A stretch of DNA of 34,838 nucleotides from a virus. How positions within the stretch are numbered: position 1 is the stretch's first letter; each line of letters starts with the position of its first letter. The notes under the pieces were generated by a model. It saw only the letters and a list, made by a program, of their open reading frames with translations, was not told where the DNA came from and searched no databases. Below are positions 23,199 through 31,547 of the stretch, piece after piece. A program made the position numbers and the translations under genes. The stretch covers positions 1 through 34,838 of the IMG/VR virus record IMGVR_UViG_3300009419_000041; one strand, given 5' to 3'.

Positions 23199-23930
23199 TT
23201 ACTCAGGTAGGACGGGTTCTGGATAACAGCGACAGTTAAATATCTGCCCCGCGTGTGCGTGATAAATCTTATTGCCTTCGAGTAATGCTGGCGGCTCATT
23301 CCACGGAACAAACTTACCATTCATTTTCTTATGACTTTCTCGCACATCAGTATCGCCCGTGGTTCGCCAAATATAGCCATCGCTGCCGATGTGCGTGGCT
23401 CTTGCTTGGGTCAATGTAGACGATGCTCTTGATACCTCTGTGCGTGCAATGGTGTTGGCCTTACTGATAGACACTTGTGTTGACTGTCTAATCATTTCGG
23501 CAACTTCATTAGCTCTTACGCCGCTTTCTGTTGCCTCGATTGCCAGCTTGTGAACACGCTCAGCAGCAGCCAAAGGAATGCTTTTAATCAGAGTAACTTG
23601 TTCGTCAAGCAAGGCTTTCATGGCTTGACCAGTGGGCGCGTTTTTAATTTCTTCTTGCAAGCCTTTTGATAAGTCTTTGCTGATTTCCATCCACATCGCT
23701 TGGTCTTTTCTGTCAACCTGAGACAACATGCTTTTAGCTGTCTCTGTCGCCCAAACCGTTAAAATATCAGCATAACGTCTTAGGCTATCCGATATTTTTA
23801 GCGATGCTTGATAATCAAAATTCTTAAACGCACCAATTAACAAACCAACCTGATCAGCCACCCTACGCAGCGAGCGAGAGTATTCGCGCTCAATCTTTCG
23901 CAGATTGACGGGATTACGCTTTTTCTTCAT
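23199..23930 (-). CDS. Phage head morphogenesis protein, SPP1 gp7 family
   Basis: A 243-aa protein starting MKKKRNPVNLRKIEREYSRS. Its C-terminal region (ISKANTIARTEVSRASSTLT, IWRTTGDTDVRESHKKMNGK, GQIFNCRCYPEPVLPE) is the diagnostic end of the SPP1 gp7/minor head family. Members bind the portal and assist DNA packaging or ejection. It overlaps the portal gene by 17 bp. Confidence 0.88.
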   Translation of the reverse strand: MKKKRNPVNLRKIEREYSRSLRRVADQVGLLIGAFKNFDYQASLKISDSLRRYADILTVWATETAKSMLSQVDRKDQAMWMEISKDLSKGLQEEIKNAPTGQAMKALLDEQVTLIKSIPLAAAERVHKLAIEATESGVRANEVAEMIRQSTQVSISKANTIARTEVSRASSTLTQARATHIGSDGYIWRTTGDTDVRESHKKMNGKFVPWNEPPALLEGNKIYHAHAGQIFNCRCYPEPVLPE

Positions 23931-25314
23931 CTGTGGGTTCTAGTTCGGTTGGTGGTGGTGGTTCGTTTTCTGCCGCCTCGATGTCATCATCATCAATGCT
24001 TGACCACAGACCAGTAATACGACTTGAGTGACGAAGCTCTCGTAACGCATCAGCACGACTGACAAGACCACTTTCTTCGGCTTGAACAACTGCCATAGTG
24101 TGTTTTTGAGCAATATCCGACTTTTCAGTATCGTTTAATTGCCAAAGGCTATTAAATTTGAATCCAATGTTTTTAGGGGCATCAATACCCAAAACACTAC
24201 GACACATGACTTTTAAAATTGTGGTCATTCCAGAACGTAGGTCTTTGTTCTGGTCTGCATTAACTCGGTCGTAATAGTTACGCAAATCACTCTCGCCCGT
24301 GGCGTTCATGCCTGCGGGTGACTGGCTAAAAAGACGAGTCAAAGGAATATCAACCGCGCCGCCTAATTGCTGCCCGAGCTGTAGCAACACATTATCTAAA
24401 CCCGCAAACGTGTATGAGTGCGTCTCGAATGTGTCAGCATCATCCATGAGAGTTAAACCCTCATTTGATTGCCACAGCCTGATTTGCTCAATTTGCTTAA
24501 CTAGACCCTCAAAAGCCTTACCGCCTATTGCAATGATTTCGCGCAAGTCTTTGACTTTGTATGTGCGTAAATGGGCTTTATAGACTAGCTGTGCCGCGCC
24601 TTGAGTTGTGCTATCAAATGCGACCAATCTATCCCATAGACGCTCACAAATTGATTGCCCCCAAAGGTTTTCAGAGACTCGTTGCCAATACGGTAAACGC
24701 AAGCCTTCTAAGCGAATAACGCGGCTGTAATGTATTTTCTGATTGAGTAACGCCATTGCATCAGCAATAACTGTGTAGTATTTCGGCAACCCAATACTTT
24801 GCCCCATCTCAGTTACTAGGTCTTCAAGGCTTGGCTGCACCAACCATCTATCCAAAACAAGCAAGCCTTTAAACTGGCCTTTTTGAATCGTGTCTATGCG
24901 TAGGGGTGTTGATACGTTTTGCCCATCAATCATTAAGACTGCAATTGCACCACCATACAAACGAGACCACTTAATTGTATCGCGCAACTCATTCCAAATT
25001 GCCAATTCATCAAAGCCACGGTTGATGTTTTCAATATCATCTGGCTTTAATTCATTGCTTGTAATTTCAATGCCTGCTCGTGTCATATCATCGGCGACAC
25101 AATCAACAGCCTTGCCCGCAATCCATGATGAGCGATACATTGCCTCCATTTGCACACGGTTACGGCTAACAAAATCAAAACGGTAAGAACTGCCACTTGA
25201 TTGATTATTAGCACCAATACCAACACGCGCATTAAAATTGACAAAACTATCAATGGTGCGAATGGCGCGGCCTAGCAATGTTTGTGCAACACTACCTTTT
25301 GATGGTTCTGTCAT
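23914..25314 (-). CDS. Portal protein (DUF1073)
   Basis: A 466-aa protein. Elements YRSSWIAGKAVDCVADDMTR, WSRLYGGAIAVLMIDGQNVS, TFAGLDNVLLQLGQQLGGAV and PLTRLFSQSPAGMNATGESD define DUF1073 portals. The C-terminus is acidic and proline-rich (AAENEPPPPTELEPTDEEKA). Databases sometimes label DUF1073 members as Acb1-like anti-CBASS proteins because some relatives are fused to such a domain; I see no nuclease HxT pair here. Role: dodecameric portal for DNA entry and exit. Confidence 0.9.
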   Translation of the reverse strand: MTEPSKGSVAQTLLGRAIRTIDSFVNFNARVGIGANNQSSGSSYRFDFVSRNRVQMEAMYRSSWIAGKAVDCVADDMTRAGIEITSNELKPDDIENINRGFDELAIWNELRDTIKWSRLYGGAIAVLMIDGQNVSTPLRIDTIQKGQFKGLLVLDRWLVQPSLEDLVTEMGQSIGLPKYYTVIADAMALLNQKIHYSRVIRLEGLRLPYWQRVSENLWGQSICERLWDRLVAFDSTTQGAAQLVYKAHLRTYKVKDLREIIAIGGKAFEGLVKQIEQIRLWQSNEGLTLMDDADTFETHSYTFAGLDNVLLQLGQQLGGAVDIPLTRLFSQSPAGMNATGESDLRNYYDRVNADQNKDLRSGMTTILKVMCRSVLGIDAPKNIGFKFNSLWQLNDTEKSDIAQKHTMAVVQAEESGLVSRADALRELRHSSRITGLWSSIDDDDIEAAENEPPPPTELEPTDEEKA

Positions 25315-25323
25315 TGTTACGCC

Positions 25324-26910
25324 TTAAAGGGTTTCCCAGATTCTCAGTGATACCTGAGATGGATTAAATGCAATCATTACCGAATCGGCTAAGTTTGGTG
25401 ATTTAGTGCCGTCTGGCGACTTATCAACCAAAACCTTACCAACTCCATTTAACGAGTATGTTGGCTGACTCAATTCCATCACCAACGCATCTCGCTCTCT
25501 AAGTTTTGATGAGATGGAGATGATTTTGTCTTTGTCGAATTCTTGGCCGTTAATAGCTCGGAACGTCTCTTGGAAACGCAACCGCAACGCCCACCATGCT
25601 TGAGCTTTTGCATTGGCAAAGTAGTCTTTGTTTTTACGCTTCTCGACCATTTCGCCATCGGGGTCATGTACTTCCCCAGAACCTCGAAACGGTTGGAAAG
25701 TAACAGTTCGTAACCCTTCGGCCTGCCTATTTTCGTTCGTGACACGCGAATCACCGCGAACGCCAGCCCCCAATCCATCAGCATCGTAAATGAGATAATC
25801 AGCACCGTGGTCATCACACCAACCAAACGATTTTATAACCGTTGCGAAAATATCAGAGCCTTTGCCGCTGAATGATTCTAAGTCATCAATCAAAATGCCT
25901 ATTTTGCTACACAGTGCGTTTTTGTCTTTGCCTTCGTCTGCTACGTCAAGCGCAGAGACTCTTGAGCCTGTTGGCTCTATGCCAAGCCTAATATGCGAAT
26001 CAATTGCAGCTTGAACCCATGCGGATGGGATTAAAACGCCTTCGACCGAGGCCGAATAGTTGATGTCAATTTCTTGGGCAACAACTACAGGGTCTAATGT
26101 ATCGACCTGTTTTTGATACCACACATCATCTTTGCGCGGATCATCTCGCCAGTGAAACGTAAAAACCTTTACTTTGCCACTATGCCGTTTTTGAGCGAAG
26201 GGATTGCCTGTCCCGTTTGGCGTGCTTATGTCTTGTCGGCAGTTGGTTGTTGCTGACAATGACGCATCAACGAGTTGAGGACGCTCTAAGAATGCCGACT
26301 CATCAACGATGTAAAACGATGTTCTATCACCACGACCGATGCCATCACCCGACTCACCTGTAATCGTGCTGCCTGTTTTCGGGAATATCAGGCGCATGTG
26401 CGGTGCGTGTTTATTCCTGTCCCACCCATCCCTAAATTCAGGAGGGAGCATCGACATAAACATCCGAGCTTTTTCAAACAAGCATTTCGGGCTGCCAATT
26501 TTATCGACGTATTCTTCTTTTCGACTGCCGAACCCGACAACCATGCCGTCATTAAACAAACAAACGGTACTTGCCAGTGCTATCGTTAGCCATGACATAC
26601 CCATGTCACGCGTCTTTTCGGTGATGCCTGCTTGTTGGTTTTTCCATCTGTCCAAAAACCAGTAAATCCATTCCTCTTGGCGAGGAAACAACAAAAACGG
26701 TATCGCCGCAGGAAGTCCTCGCTCAATGTTGCGTGGGTCAAACGTCATGCCCCAATCAATAATAAATTGAGCTGGATTGTCTTTATAAAACTGTTTTAAC
26801 GCGGGTAACACATGAGGATTTTGACGAATCTTGATGAGCTTTTCAGTTCGCCACTGAAACACCTTTACATAGTCAGGATTCTTAAAATCAAACTCAAAGG
26901 GAATAGGCAT
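25324..26910 (-). CDS. Terminase large subunit
   Basis: A 528-aa protein. The ATPase part has a Walker A variant at ~98-107 ([10 protein letters not shown]) and Walker B with the catalytic Glu at 201-205 (IVDES). The C-terminal nuclease-like part has acidic positions [13 protein letters not shown] (D322) and [14 protein letters not shown] (D376). The length is normal for the family. It overlaps the small subunit by one base. Role: cleaves and pumps DNA into the capsid; the packaging mode cannot be told from sequence. Confidence 0.92.
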   Translation of the reverse strand: MPIPFEFDFKNPDYVKVFQWRTEKLIKIRQNPHVLPALKQFYKDNPAQFIIDWGMTFDPRNIERGLPAAIPFLLFPRQEEWIYWFLDRWKNQQAGITEKTRDMGMSWLTIALASTVCLFNDGMVVGFGSRKEEYVDKIGSPKCLFEKARMFMSMLPPEFRDGWDRNKHAPHMRLIFPKTGSTITGESGDGIGRGDRTSFYIVDESAFLERPQLVDASLSATTNCRQDISTPNGTGNPFAQKRHSGKVKVFTFHWRDDPRKDDVWYQKQVDTLDPVVVAQEIDINYSASVEGVLIPSAWVQAAIDSHIRLGIEPTGSRVSALDVADEGKDKNALCSKIGILIDDLESFSGKGSDIFATVIKSFGWCDDHGADYLIYDADGLGAGVRGDSRVTNENRQAEGLRTVTFQPFRGSGEVHDPDGEMVEKRKNKDYFANAKAQAWWALRLRFQETFRAINGQEFDKDKIISISSKLRERDALVMELSQPTYSLNGVGKVLVDKSPDGTKSPNLADSVMIAFNPSQVSLRIWETL

Positions 26911-27371
26911 TACTTCATCATGTCAGCGTATATTTTCGCGGCTTCCATTGGGTCAACGGTCTCAACTTTAATTGGCTTACCATCGGGCCCACTCACTTCT
27001 TTTTTGACCTGATTAGTAAAAGCCCCACCAACCTCTTTAGCTGCCTGTTCCAAAGCCTGCAAAACTAACATGCTATTTTTGCTGTTAGAGTTAATAATGT
27101 TTTGCATTTTTTGGAGGCGGTATATCTTATTAGCTACAGGAATGCTTTCTAAATTTTCTTTGAACAGGGTTCTTGTAGCGTGAAACTCATCAACCAAATC
27201 TTTACTTAAATCTTTGCCCATTCTGTTTGTTGGGTCGTATGCCGTTATGTTTTGAAGTGATGTTGTTACATTAAAGTTGTCTTTTATCGCTTTTTGAACT
27301 TCCGTTGGCGTATCAAAGCAAGCTAACGCTCGGACAATATAGAGTTTTACCTCATATTTTAATCGAGCCAT
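26910..27371 (-). CDS. Terminase small subunit (DUF2280)
   Basis: A 153-aa protein starting [20 protein letters not shown], with [20 protein letters not shown] and [20 protein letters not shown], the helical N-terminal signature of DUF2280. Its gene is adjacent to the large subunit with a one-base overlap. The C-terminal part ([14 protein letters not shown]) would contact the large subunit. Role: recognises the packaging site. Confidence 0.88.
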   Translation of the reverse strand: MARLKYEVKLYIVRALACFDTPTEVQKAIKDNFNVTTSLQNITAYDPTNRMGKDLSKDLVDEFHATRTLFKENLESIPVANKIYRLQKMQNIINSNSKNSMLVLQALEQAAKEVGGAFTNQVKKEVSGPDGKPIKVETVDPMEAAKIYADMMK

Positions 27372-27401
27372 TTTGAGTAACCTGTAAAAGCGAATAAAAG
27401 T

Positions 27402-28010
27402 CTAAGCAAGCCTCAACATGCAGGTACCGCAAGCATGAGCAATATCAATTTTTGCAATCTCGGCTTTTTGATTTGCTAATTTAGTCATTTTTTTGACTTG
27501 CTCATTAGCACCATATCTGCGAACAACCCCGAAAAATTCTTCCACATCATGCGATTGGATAATTAGCTTAGGCTCGCCTGTTTGCGAATTAAACGCAGGA
27601 CAACCAAAGGAATCTTTAGCTTGTGCTATGTGATACAGCTCATGCTCAACCAAGGCACAGAACTCAATATCACTACACTCTGAACAAAACTTTGCATCGA
27701 GCGTAATTAGAAAATCAGGAACACCACCGAACCAGTCACGCATTTGCATTTCTTGGCGTTCTTTCTTCCAGCCCCCGCAGTTAAACATCACTTTTTCGCA
27801 CTGACCAAGTACAAACTTTCCTTGCTTTTTAAATGCACCATCAGCCCACAAAAACGATAGTTCTGGCATTTCCAAGTGATGCAAATGCTCGTGGTCTTCG
27901 TTATACAACTTGGAGGTTTTATTAAATAACGCTGATTGAATCCAATTAAATACTTCAGGCGCAGGCAGAAAAGCGAGCAAATCTTTTGGCGGATATGGCC
28001 TTTTAACCAT
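27402..28010 (-). CDS. Putative phage metallopeptidase (HELYH)
   Basis: A 202-aa protein. The zinc-binding HExxH motif is HELYH at residues 123-127, following CSECSDIEFCALVE and preceding IAQAKD. The region LPAPEVFNWIQSALFNK and the RDWFGGVPDFLITLDAKFC stretch are typical of the putative metallopeptidase family found beside phage terminase genes. The substrate is unknown; the gene sits between holin and terminase, and overlaps the holin by one base. Confidence 0.83.
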   Translation of the reverse strand: MVKRPYPPKDLLAFLPAPEVFNWIQSALFNKTSKLYNEDHEHLHHLEMPELSFLWADGAFKKQGKFVLGQCEKVMFNCGGWKKERQEMQMRDWFGGVPDFLITLDAKFCSECSDIEFCALVEHELYHIAQAKDSFGCPAFNSQTGEPKLIIQSHDVEEFFGVVRRYGANEQVKKMTKLANQKAEIAKIDIAHACGTCMLRLA

Positions 28011-28330
28011 TACCGTCTTTTCATATTTATTTGAGTTTTTGTTTTGCGCTCGATGTACATTTGAATTAAATCAGTGATTACCTCGATACCCAAAATACCT
28101 ATAAAAACAGCAAAAAACACAGTGAGCGTTAGTGATAACTCAAAATACATCACAATCGGAATAATGCCAGCCGTTGCTAGTCCAATCAGTAACGCTTCTA
28201 AAAACCGTTTAGACCAAGGCTTTTTGCCGTAATACGATGACCGCACAATTGCAGTTAAAAACGCCAAAAAAGGTGATGATAGTGCGCTAATCGCTTCATT
28301 GCTTGCGCCGCCCAAATCATTAAGTCTCAT
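28010..28330 (-). CDS. Holin (lambda-family-like)
   Basis: ATG 28330 forms an ATGA overlap with the endolysin stop, giving 106 aa; the longer frame to 28417 overlaps the endolysin and is rejected. The protein starts MRLNDLGGASNEAISALSSP and has three hydrophobic segments: near 18-30, 46-64 (LLIGLATAGIIPIVMYF) and 68-88 (TLTVFFAVFIGILGIEVI). A basic tail (ERKTKTQINMKRR) follows. The topology matches class I lambda-type holins. Role: timed membrane holes that release the GH19 enzyme. Confidence 0.8.
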   Translation of the reverse strand: MRLNDLGGASNEAISALSSPFLAFLTAIVRSSYYGKKPWSKRFLEALLIGLATAGIIPIVMYFELSLTLTVFFAVFIGILGIEVITDLIQMYIERKTKTQINMKRR

Positions 28331-28881
28331 GCTATCCCCATCATTAACTTGGTACGCTTCCAGTATTCTTTGCGGTCTTCTATGCCGTTTAATCCGCCAT
28401 TGATAACCCGTGTACATGCGGTAATTGCATTCAAGTCTGCGTGTTTGTTCAGCTTTCTACTAAACCAAAACCAACAAGCTGAGGCTACGGCGTGACGTGG
28501 TTCTTCCAATAATTTAGGGTTTTTCAATAAAGGGAGTTTTAAGGCATGACCACACTTTTGATAATTGTCTTTGCCTGTAATTTGGATGAGTCCACGGCCT
28601 TTGTACAACTGCCCATCGCCATCGGCTTCGGGTGTATTGCCTAGTCGTTTAGCTAATGACCCTGTATCGTATTTAGATAAATAGGCCTCATTACCCAACT
28701 CAGATAAATAACGAAACTCGCCACTTTCATGCAGCACTTGCGCTAAAAACATCGCTTGTCGTTGCGGTGTGTTAATTGTCCAAATTGGCATTATCTCTGC
28801 TAACAATGCAGCAAATACAACGCAACGCTCTTTGCCGCCCTGTGTTTTGCAAACTGCCTGCAATGACTCAATAGACAACAT
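28327..28881 (-). CDS. Endolysin, glycoside hydrolase family 19
   Basis: I use ATG 28881 (184 aa) with GGCGGTG upstream; an in-frame TTG lies at 28893. GH19 motifs are clear: AQVLHESGEFRYLSELGNEA with candidate catalytic Glu at residues 52 and 61, YKGRGLIQITGKDNY, and FWFSRKLNKHADLNAITACT. No signal peptide is seen, so export would need the holin. Role: cleaves peptidoglycan glycan strands at lysis. It is the first gene after the putative late promoter and terminator. No separate spanin pair was found downstream. Confidence 0.9.
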   Translation of the reverse strand: MLSIESLQAVCKTQGGKERCVVFAALLAEIMPIWTINTPQRQAMFLAQVLHESGEFRYLSELGNEAYLSKYDTGSLAKRLGNTPEADGDGQLYKGRGLIQITGKDNYQKCGHALKLPLLKNPKLLEEPRHAVASACWFWFSRKLNKHADLNAITACTRVINGGLNGIEDRKEYWKRTKLMMGIA

Positions 28882-28905
28882 AAGCACCGCCAAAATTTAG
28901 GCAAT

Positions 28906-28935
28906 AAAAAAGGCCGCTTTGGGGGCGACCTTTTT
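28906..28935. terminator. Hairpin between late promoter and lysis genes
   Basis: On the - strand AAAAAGGTCGC pairs with GCGGCCTTTTT with one mismatch around a CCCCAAA loop, and the stem ends in a TTTTTATTGC tract. The + strand reading ends in TTTTTACATT, so it could stop transcription both ways. Lying between a strong leftward promoter and the endolysin, it resembles lambda tR'. Confidence 0.65.
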
Positions 28936-28951
28936 ACATTTAATCATAACG

Positions 28952-29062
28952 CTATTTACTGGCTAATCGGGCGCGAACCGAACCTAATGAATGCCACTCA
29001 AGGCCACTCGTCACTTCATAAGTCCAATTGTGACTGTCCTCTATCGTGTGACTAACGCTCAT
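28952..29062 (-). CDS. Possible 36-aa ORF between late promoter and terminator
   Basis: An intact ORF, ATG 29062 to TAG 28952-28954, encodes a 36-residue peptide beginning MSVSHTIEDSHNWTYEVTSG and ending RARLASK. No convincing ribosome-binding site precedes the ATG, so translation is uncertain. It occupies the leader of the putative late transcript, just before the hairpin at 28906-28935. It may be a chance frame in a leader RNA. No homology is recognised. Confidence 0.3.
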   Translation of the reverse strand: MSVSHTIEDSHNWTYEVTSGLEWHSLGSVRARLASK

Positions 29063-29136
29063 ACTATGCAATGAGGGCAAGATATATGATTCACATAATC
29101 ATTTACTCTAATCAATAAAATGACCAGCTTAGATAA

Positions 29137-29165
29137 AATATAGTGCAATAGTGCAAAGGTGTCAA
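29137..29165 (-). promoter_or_regulatory. Near-consensus sigma70 promoter (late promoter candidate)
   Basis: On the - strand, TTGACA (29160-29165), a 17-bp spacer, and TATATT (29137-29142). The -35 is perfect and the -10 matches 5 of 6. It begins just after the HTH regulator gene and points towards the lysis and packaging genes. The spacer contains a repeated TGCAC-T element (TTTGCACTATTGCAC). Its position fits lambda pR', with the start of transcription near 29130. Confidence 0.75.
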
Positions 29166-29170
29166 ACGAT

Positions 29171-29653
29171 TTAGACGTTAAGTGACTTTCCCAAAATCTC
29201 ACTTACAAAGTCGTTTTGGCAGTCGCGTAACTCGTTCACGTTATCCACATAATCGTAAACGCTGTCAGTATTTTTATCTAAGCCAGCATTTTCAGCCATT
29301 GGTTTTTCAATATTTAATTGAATCCATTCATCAACAAAATCGCTAAAACTGCCCATGTCAGAGTAATTAGAACACTCATCAACCAAAGCGTTTTTTAAGT
29401 GCTTAATGTTTACCGTTTCACCAGTAAACAACTCACCATGTCGCAACACACGCAACGTCAAGCGCAAATCAGCTTGTCGCTGAACTAAAGCGCGTTCTAA
29501 ATCAGCAAAAATGTTTTGGTTAATTTGAATATCGCCAGCCGCCCAGCGTCTAACTGTGCGGTCATTAACGCCAAGTTTTTTAGCAATGGCTGATTGCCAT
29601 TGTTCGCCAAACATTGCCACACCAATCATTTCAAGTTTTTTAATGTCGTTCAT
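29171..29653 (-). CDS. HTH transcriptional regulator
   Basis: A 160-aa protein. An N-terminal helix-turn-helix covers residues ~18-40 (WQSAIAKKLGVNDRTVRRWA), followed by AGDIQINQNIFADLERALVQ. The C-terminal half is acidic and helical (SDFVDEWIQLNIEKP) with no recognised fold. The gene lies in the Q position, directly upstream of the putative late promoter, so it may activate or antiterminate late transcription. That role is inference. AAGGAAAAC precedes ATG 29653, and a 6-bp hairpin lies just upstream. Confidence 0.75.
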   Translation of the reverse strand: MNDIKKLEMIGVAMFGEQWQSAIAKKLGVNDRTVRRWAAGDIQINQNIFADLERALVQRQADLRLTLRVLRHGELFTGETVNIKHLKNALVDECSNYSDMGSFSDFVDEWIQLNIEKPMAENAGLDKNTDSVYDYVDNVNELRDCQNDFVSEILGKSLNV

Positions 29654-29665
29654 TTTGTTTTCCTT

Positions 29666-29682
29666 GCCAGTTTGTGACTGGC
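29666..29682. repeat. Small palindrome upstream of the HTH gene
   Basis: GCCAGT-TTGTG-ACTGGC is a perfect 6-bp inverted repeat 13 bp upstream of the HTH gene's start codon. It could be an autoregulatory operator or a translational control hairpin. No experimental analogue is known to me. Confidence 0.4.
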
Positions 29683-29697
29683 GGCGCGTAAAAATAA

Positions 29698-30075
29698 TTA
29701 AATACGGATAACTTGAACATTTGCAGCTCTAAAGACATTTGCGATTGCGCCATCATCAACATAAGCGATATTATTTTGAATATAACTTTTTGTTTTAATT
29801 GTGCGGCCATTCGAGCGGATGCTTTCTGCGGAAACATTCAAGCTGCTAACAATTACATCTGAACTGTTGATATAAATGCGGCTAATTTTTCCGTCGGTTG
29901 ATGACCAAGACTTTGCACCAGCATCTAATAAACGTTCTGCTAATGTTTTTGGAGCTTTGCTTTCAGCAATAACGATTTTCAACGCTGCACCAAAGGTTAC
30001 ACGGTAGCAATCACCAGCAACGTGTACAGACTTAGCTAATGTGTGGGCTGCTTTGAAGATTTGTGATTTGTTCAT
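29698..30075 (-). CDS. Conserved phage hypothetical protein, 125 aa
   Basis: I start at ATG 30075 (MNKSQIFKAAHTLAKSVHVA) with GAGG upstream; the frame opens earlier at 30123 but the 5' end would overlap a promoter. The opening resembles a widely seen family beginning MNRSxIFKxAHxIAK, which occurs in phages and mobile elements. Later segments include AERLLDAGAKSWSSTDGKIS, RIYINSSDV and IAYVDDGAIANVF. No biochemical role is known. It probably shares the promoter at 30131-30159 with the HTH gene. Confidence 0.7.
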   Translation of the reverse strand: MNKSQIFKAAHTLAKSVHVAGDCYRVTFGAALKIVIAESKAPKTLAERLLDAGAKSWSSTDGKISRIYINSSDVIVSSLNVSAESIRSNGRTIKTKSYIQNNIAYVDDGAIANVFRAANVQVIRI

Positions 30076-30130
30076 TTTAGTCTGCCTCGCAGTTAGTAGA
30101 AGGTTGCCCTTTGCCCCCTTCATGTTTGTT

Positions 30131-30159
30131 ATTATGCCCTAACTTTAGGACAAAAACAA
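30131..30159 (-). promoter_or_regulatory. Promoter with overlapping palindromic operator
   Basis: On the - strand, TTGTTT (30154-30159), a 17-bp spacer, and CATAAT (30131-30136). The spacer carries the palindrome CCTAA-CT-TTAGG (30138-30149 on the + strand) next to the -10. This would drive the 125-aa gene and the HTH gene, and looks like a regulated early or middle promoter. Strength is moderate. Confidence 0.5.
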
Positions 30160-30192
30160 TAGGTTTAAGTAAAATAATTAAAATAATTTGCA

Positions 30193-30726
30193 TCAAACCT
30201 GCAAACAAACATCTTTCGAAATAATACCTAAATCTGTAGAGACAGTTTTTTCTAGCTCATCTAGTTGCCGTGTAATTATTTTCTTTTTGTAAAAAATAGC
30301 GCGTCTTGAGAGGTCACACATATCAACAATACGCTCAATAAATCCGCGCTTAATGCTAATACTCGCCCATGTCCAAATTATCAGCCGCTTGAAATCATCG
30401 TTGACCCCATCACAGACAACCACCTTGACCAATTCATTAACCGCATTAGCCCGTTCTTGTTCGTCCGCGCCATATTTAGCAACAACCGCATAAAATGCAC
30501 TTGGAGACGTGTTTCGGTGAATTCTTGCTCGCGTCATTGCGTCCTGAGTGAGTCTATCAGTTGCCGACAGCGATTCAGTCTCGGTGTATTTTTTTGTTAA
30601 ATCTTCGACATACCCGCTACTGTATTGTTGTTGCCACTGTGCAGGCTTGCATGACGGGATTGAATCAACAGCCATTGCTCTAATGATTGCGTGTTTTTCG
30701 TCTCTGTAAACTGCTAAATCTGACAT
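30193..30726 (-). CDS. Putative phage regulator, 177 aa
   Basis: I choose ATG 30726, preceded by GAGGTG; a GTG at 30732 is possible. The C-terminal part (GVNDDFKRLIIWTWASISIK, FIERIVDMCDLSRRAIFYKK) looks like a helix-turn-helix region, as in some antitermination proteins. The N-terminal half has no clear fold. The gene sits at the end of the early operon, before the leftward promoter cluster. A late-gene regulator role is inferred from place and the HTH-like pattern only. Confidence 0.55.
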   Translation of the reverse strand: MSDLAVYRDEKHAIIRAMAVDSIPSCKPAQWQQQYSSGYVEDLTKKYTETESLSATDRLTQDAMTRARIHRNTSPSAFYAVVAKYGADEQERANAVNELVKVVVCDGVNDDFKRLIIWTWASISIKRGFIERIVDMCDLSRRAIFYKKKIITRQLDELEKTVSTDLGIISKDVCLQV

Positions 30727-30733
30727 AAACACC

Positions 30734-30859
30734 TCAGCGCACTGGGCAAAAATTTATCTTAACTTCGGGACAAAACGCAGGCTGACTTGCACAGCCAGCC
30801 AATAAAAACAAAACAGTTAGTCCGCATATCGTGATTAAAAAAGCAAGTCTAAGATTCAT
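30734..30859 (-). CDS. Small lipoprotein, 41 aa
   Basis: ATG 30859 overlaps the endonuclease stop as TAATG, and TGA 30734-30736 lies eight bases before the next start. The sequence starts MNLRLAFLITICGLTVLFLL and continues AGCASQPAFCPEV, a signal peptide with a lipobox (LAGC) and Cys23 as the lipidation site. The mature peptide would be about 19 residues with two further cysteines. It resembles Rz1-like or exclusion lipoproteins in size but sits in the early operon, away from the lysis genes. Function unknown. Confidence 0.65.
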   Translation of the reverse strand: MNLRLAFLITICGLTVLFLLAGCASQPAFCPEVKINFCPVR

Positions 30860-31278
30860 TATCGTTTTCCCAAATTTTTAATGGCCTCTAAAACATCCAA
30901 AACCGCACTTCCTGAATTAACCTGTTGCGTTGTAAACCTAAGCACAATCCAACCATTTGCAGCCGCCCATGAGTATTTTTCGCAGTCCTGCTCGTAACCT
31001 TTTCCGCGCGTATGCCGACCACCCGACCAAGTGCCTCCCTCGACTTCAACCAAAATCTTGGTACCGAGAATTAAAAAATCAGCTCGCCAACGCCGATGTT
31101 CACAAAATTTAAACTCTGGCTTATAGGTGATTTTGTGAGCCTTAAAGTGCAAAATCATCTCAGCTTCACCGACAGACTGCTGTTTTGCACCTGGTGGATT
31201 TTTATATTTTTTGCCCTTAGGTTGTGGCGTATAAAACCGACCTAGCAAAACCTTGGCTTGAGCCTCCGAAATCCTCAT
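30859..31278 (-). CDS. DUF559-like endonuclease
   Basis: A 139-aa protein of the PD-(D/E)xK type. Candidate active-site residues are D67 in WRADF, E78 and E80 in LVEVEGGTW. The motif GGTWSGGRHTRGKGYEQDCE and the segment AANGWIVLRFTTQQVNSG are typical of phage endonuclease-domain proteins. The length is normal. It occupies the place of RusA or NinG in lambda-like phages, so a role in resolving recombination structures is possible. Confidence 0.8.
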   Translation of the reverse strand: MRISEAQAKVLLGRFYTPQPKGKKYKNPPGAKQQSVGEAEMILHFKAHKITYKPEFKFCEHRRWRADFLILGTKILVEVEGGTWSGGRHTRGKGYEQDCEKYSWAAANGWIVLRFTTQQVNSGSAVLDVLEAIKNLGKR

Positions 31279-31547
31279 ACCGCCCCCAGCTCACGCCCTA
31301 AGTCGCGTATTTCTTGCTGTAGCACTTGCGCCCGTATCAGTCGTTGCTCTAAATCATCCAAGCGATTTTTATTAACCCCACGCTTAATCAACTCGCTTTT
31401 GATGCACTCACGGCAGTACCAACCGCCACGACCGCCCATTGTGTCCTTGCACACAGGACAAGCGGCAAAGGTGGCAGGCTGCAATGGAAACTGCCAAATA
31501 AAATCGGATAGCAGTGTGGGTGTTGCGCGTTCTTGCAAGCTGCTCAT
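31275..31547 (-). CDS. Zinc-finger phage protein, 90 aa
   Basis: A 90-aa protein with CPVCKDTMGGRGGWYCREC (residues ~30-48), which could bind zinc via four cysteines. The C-terminal half is a coiled coil (LDDLEQRLIRAQVLQQEIRD). It overlaps the P-like gene upstream and the nuclease downstream by 4 bp. It may be a DNA-binding accessory protein; the family is not recognised. Confidence 0.65.
   Translation of the reverse strand: MSSLQERATPTLLSDFIWQFPLQPATFAACPVCKDTMGGRGGWYCRECIKSELIKRGVNKNRLDDLEQRLIRAQVLQQEIRDLGRELGAV

Noticed and set aside
23914-25314. Anti-CBASS (Acb1-like) function for the DUF1073 protein
   Set aside because: The protein is a full portal-type DUF1073 between terminase and minor head genes, and no Acb1 phosphodiesterase motif pair is visible.
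28936-29170. tRNA gene in the lysis leader
   Set aside because: No cloverleaf or T-loop could be assembled on either strand.
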